Below, in pieces: positions 19,601 to 20,327 of a DNA stretch of 20,327 nucleotides (within the stretch, counting starts at the first letter, position 1; every line of letters starts with the position of its first letter). The DNA is taken from positions 211,713-232,039 of the forward strand of contig MPNW01000334.1 of assembly GCA_011800805.1 (NCBI GenBank). The letters are read 5' to 3'. Under the pieces are notes generated by a model. The model had not been told where the DNA came from. It made no database searches and worked only from the letters and a program-made list of their open reading frames with translations. A program made the translations under genes and the position numbers. Source of the stretch: Hirudo medicinalis (lineage: Eukaryota; Annelida; Clitellata; Hirudinida; Hirudinidae).

Positions 19601-19807
19601 ACCTGCCCTTCGAAGGCCAACTTCATCAGGGACTTCAAGAACATCGTCGACCTGGTGTCGATCGTTCCTTACTTCGTGACCGTCTTCACCATCGTCTTCA
19701 CGAAGAGCTGCCTCTGGACTCAGAGCAGCAGTGACGCTTTGGCATTCCTCAGAGTCATCAGACTCGTGAGGATATTCAAGCTCACCAAACATTCCATTGG
19801 CCTTCAG
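16347..19807 (+). CDS. Shaker-type (Kv1-like) voltage-gated K+ channel, 5' part
   Basis: This encodes a pore-forming alpha subunit of the plasma membrane, of which the window holds the T1 domain through S4. Three exons (16347-16655, 16957-17196, 19523-19807; 103, 80 and 95 codons) join in phase 0 and give 278 residues. The T1 box and the S1 motif LCLETLP are Shaker-like, and the T1 part has no zinc-binding HxxxxxC/CC motif of the kind seen in Kv2-Kv4, so Kv1 is the best subfamily. The last exon ends at GLQ with donor GTTGTC. The S4-S5 linker, S5, selectivity filter and S6 must lie downstream of the window. Intron 1 is 301 nt and AT-rich; intron 2 is 2,326 nt and holds microsatellites and a dead retrotransposon. 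The start is the first in-frame ATG after a TAA at 16332. A non-coding or extra 5' exon is possible. Confidence 0.93.
16957..17196 (+). CDS. Kv channel exon: T1-S1 linker and S1
   Basis: It begins IEKDVVNEYKRQEGY, matching the T1 end of Shaker, followed by an acidic linker and then WELFEKPKSS. S1 is a hydrophobic stretch ending in MILCLETLP, a strongly conserved Kv1 motif. The phase-0 end at 17196 (ATTGAG|GTGCTA) is preferred because it keeps FRKY after LETLP. An alternative donor at 17169, paired with an acceptor before 19531, is also in frame and would shorten the S1-S2 loop. Confidence 0.9.
17485..17597. repeat. Imperfect TCA/TCG trinucleotide repeat in Kv intron
   Basis: Degenerate CATCAT, TCGTCA and CCACCG units in the intron between the S1 and S2-S4 exons. 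The 73-codon open frame at 17356-17577 runs through it and ends in Ser/Pro codons made by the repeat, so I do not call it a gene. Confidence 0.8.
17907..18002. repeat. TAA/AAT-rich microsatellite at the 5' border of the retrotransposon
   Basis: AATAATATT, TAATAATAATAA and AATAAATAAATAATAATAA runs lie directly before the truncated element. The element's 3' side (19385-19430) is also TAAA/TAA-rich. Confidence 0.8.
18004..19425 (+). mobile_element. Decayed non-LTR retrotransposon with restriction-like endonuclease (R4/Dong-like), 5'-truncated
   Basis: This relic lies in sense orientation inside the Kv intron. It starts at the C-terminal part of reverse transcriptase (MTYSFGI near 18008), followed by LDRKTRKILTMNGMHHPRAD and DGGRGLLELQ. 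Further on are KGETE and AAQDQALNTRYHQR, a C-x2-C-x8-H-x4-C zinc knuckle (CRLC to GC, about 18600-18652), HNKVAGYIHW, then the endonuclease: TDRTILANRPD followed after 14 residues by the Asp of LIVDV, the classic PD-x12-14-D restriction-like site. The frame ends GTAHILRKVLG with a stop near 19178. It is broken by a frameshift near 18040, stops at 18317-18319 and 18778-18780, and shifts near 18917, and it holds one undetermined base at 18355. A 3' UTR of about 200 nt ends in a hairpin and a TAAA-rich tail. The clade name rests on domains and setting, not on a tree. Confidence 0.85.
19360..19376 (+). other. Perfect hairpin at the retrotransposon 3' end
   Basis: CGGCTG, the loop CAATA, then CAGCCG form a 6-bp GC-rich stem, 8 nt before the A-rich tail begins. 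Hairpins in this place are known in several LINE families, where the element's own reverse transcriptase recognises its RNA. Confidence 0.6.
19523..19807 (+). CDS. Kv channel exon: S2, S3 and S4 voltage sensor
   Basis: It opens ASRDPFFIVES, then S2 with the conserved acidic pair and aromatic (VESICNAWFTLEVIVR), S3 with NIVDLVSIVPYF, a short S3-S4 loop, and S4 as LRVIRLVRIFKLTKHSIGLQ (19748-19807). The charges at every third residue are R, R, R, K, K. Anchored on K and HS-x-GLQ, Shaker has one further Arg at the N-terminal end, and that position here is Ala. The opposite-strand open frame here is a shadow. Confidence 0.93.
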
Positions 19808-20327
19808 GTTGTCTGTCTTGTCTGTCATGAGTGACGTACAGCTTTTATAAGTGCTTCATTTACTTTTGAATTTATTTATGAATTATTAATAATTATTTAC
19901 AGCGATTGAACGAATAAGTTGTCAATATCTCCTTTAATGCGGAATTATTTGCAATTATTAGAAACTTACTTGTTTGGAATTTATTATGGAATAAATATTA
20001 TTATGAAATAAATATTATTGTGGAATAAATATTATTATGAAATAAATATTATTGTGGAATAAATATTATTATGAAATAAATATTATTGTGGAATAAATAT
20101 TTCAGTGCTTAAACATTACATTCTGTTCTTTGGAATGTGATCGATAGTTTATGCTTTTTTTGAGGAGTTTGGTTATATGTATCCAAAGGAGTGATATTTT
20201 TAAGGATTACAATGATGTTTCATGTGAATATTATAAAATATATTTTAAATATATTAATGTTTGATTTTAAATATAGTAATATTTCTTCTGAATATCAAAA
20301 TAATTTTTTTAAATATAATATTATTAG
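19808..20327. other. Kv intron after the S4 exon, continuing out of the window
   Basis: Very AT-rich, holding the 17/34-nt repeat and a TATTTTAAATATA-rich end. No pore-domain exon is present. Confidence 0.7.
19988..20102. repeat. 17-nt AT-rich repeat in alternating 34-nt units
   Basis: Two 17-nt variants, GGAATAAATATTATTAT and GAAATAAATATTATTGT, alternate for nearly seven units. The strict alternation shows that the 34-nt pair, not the 17-mer, was the last unit amplified. Confidence 0.9.

Noticed and set aside
19595..19828. 77-codon minus-strand acidic open frame
   Set aside because: It is antisense to the S2-S4 exon of the potassium channel.
1..20327. tRNA, rRNA, CRISPR or bacterial operon features
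   Set aside because: I saw no tRNA A/B box pair with a cloverleaf, no rRNA core and no spaced repeat array. Introns and families show animal nuclear DNA.

Overview
This is nuclear DNA of an invertebrate animal. The coding sequence is split into short exons with GT-AG introns, the intergenic DNA is AT-rich and full of microsatellites and transposon remnants, and the two recognisable genes are metazoan families: the basement-membrane glycoprotein nidogen and a Shaker-type voltage-gated potassium channel. The Kv1-type channel is broken by introns inside its coding region, unlike vertebrate Kv1 genes, which favours an invertebrate. I cannot name the phylum from sequence alone.

Layout. Positions 1-520 hold the ends of two DNA transposons, one pogo/Tigger-like (end at 240) and one hAT-like (end at 513). 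Positions 520-5700 are AT-rich and mostly unassigned, with a 220-nt tandem repeat at 3110-3825 and a few short candidate exons that I cannot identify. Positions 6063-14923 (+) hold a complete nidogen gene that I reconstruct as 21 coding exons, about 1,081 codons: signal peptide, NIDO domain, one EGF, the G2F beta-barrel, five EGF repeats, a YWTD six-blade propeller and a final EGF. Only one junction (exon 19/20) does not join cleanly. A poly(A) signal candidate lies at 15164-15169.

Positions 16347-19807 (+) hold the 5' part of a Shaker-family (Kv1-like) channel: a T1 tetramerisation exon, an S1 exon and an S2-S4 exon. S5, the pore and S6 lie beyond the window. A TATA-like box at 16112 is a plausible promoter. 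The 2.3-kb intron between the S1 and S2-S4 exons contains microsatellites and a decayed 3' half of a non-LTR retrotransposon with a restriction-like endonuclease (R4/Dong-like). It lies between TAA-rich repeats and has a perfect hairpin just before its A-rich tail.

The two genes probably act independently: nidogen is secreted and links laminin and collagen IV in basement membranes, while the channel sits in the plasma membrane. Nothing here looks like a new multi-gene system. The best leads are the S4 helix with one charge repeat fewer than Shaker, the repeated GTTCG splice donors, the exon 19/20 phase conflict, the retrotransposon's insertion setting, and the unassigned splice-flanked open stretches.
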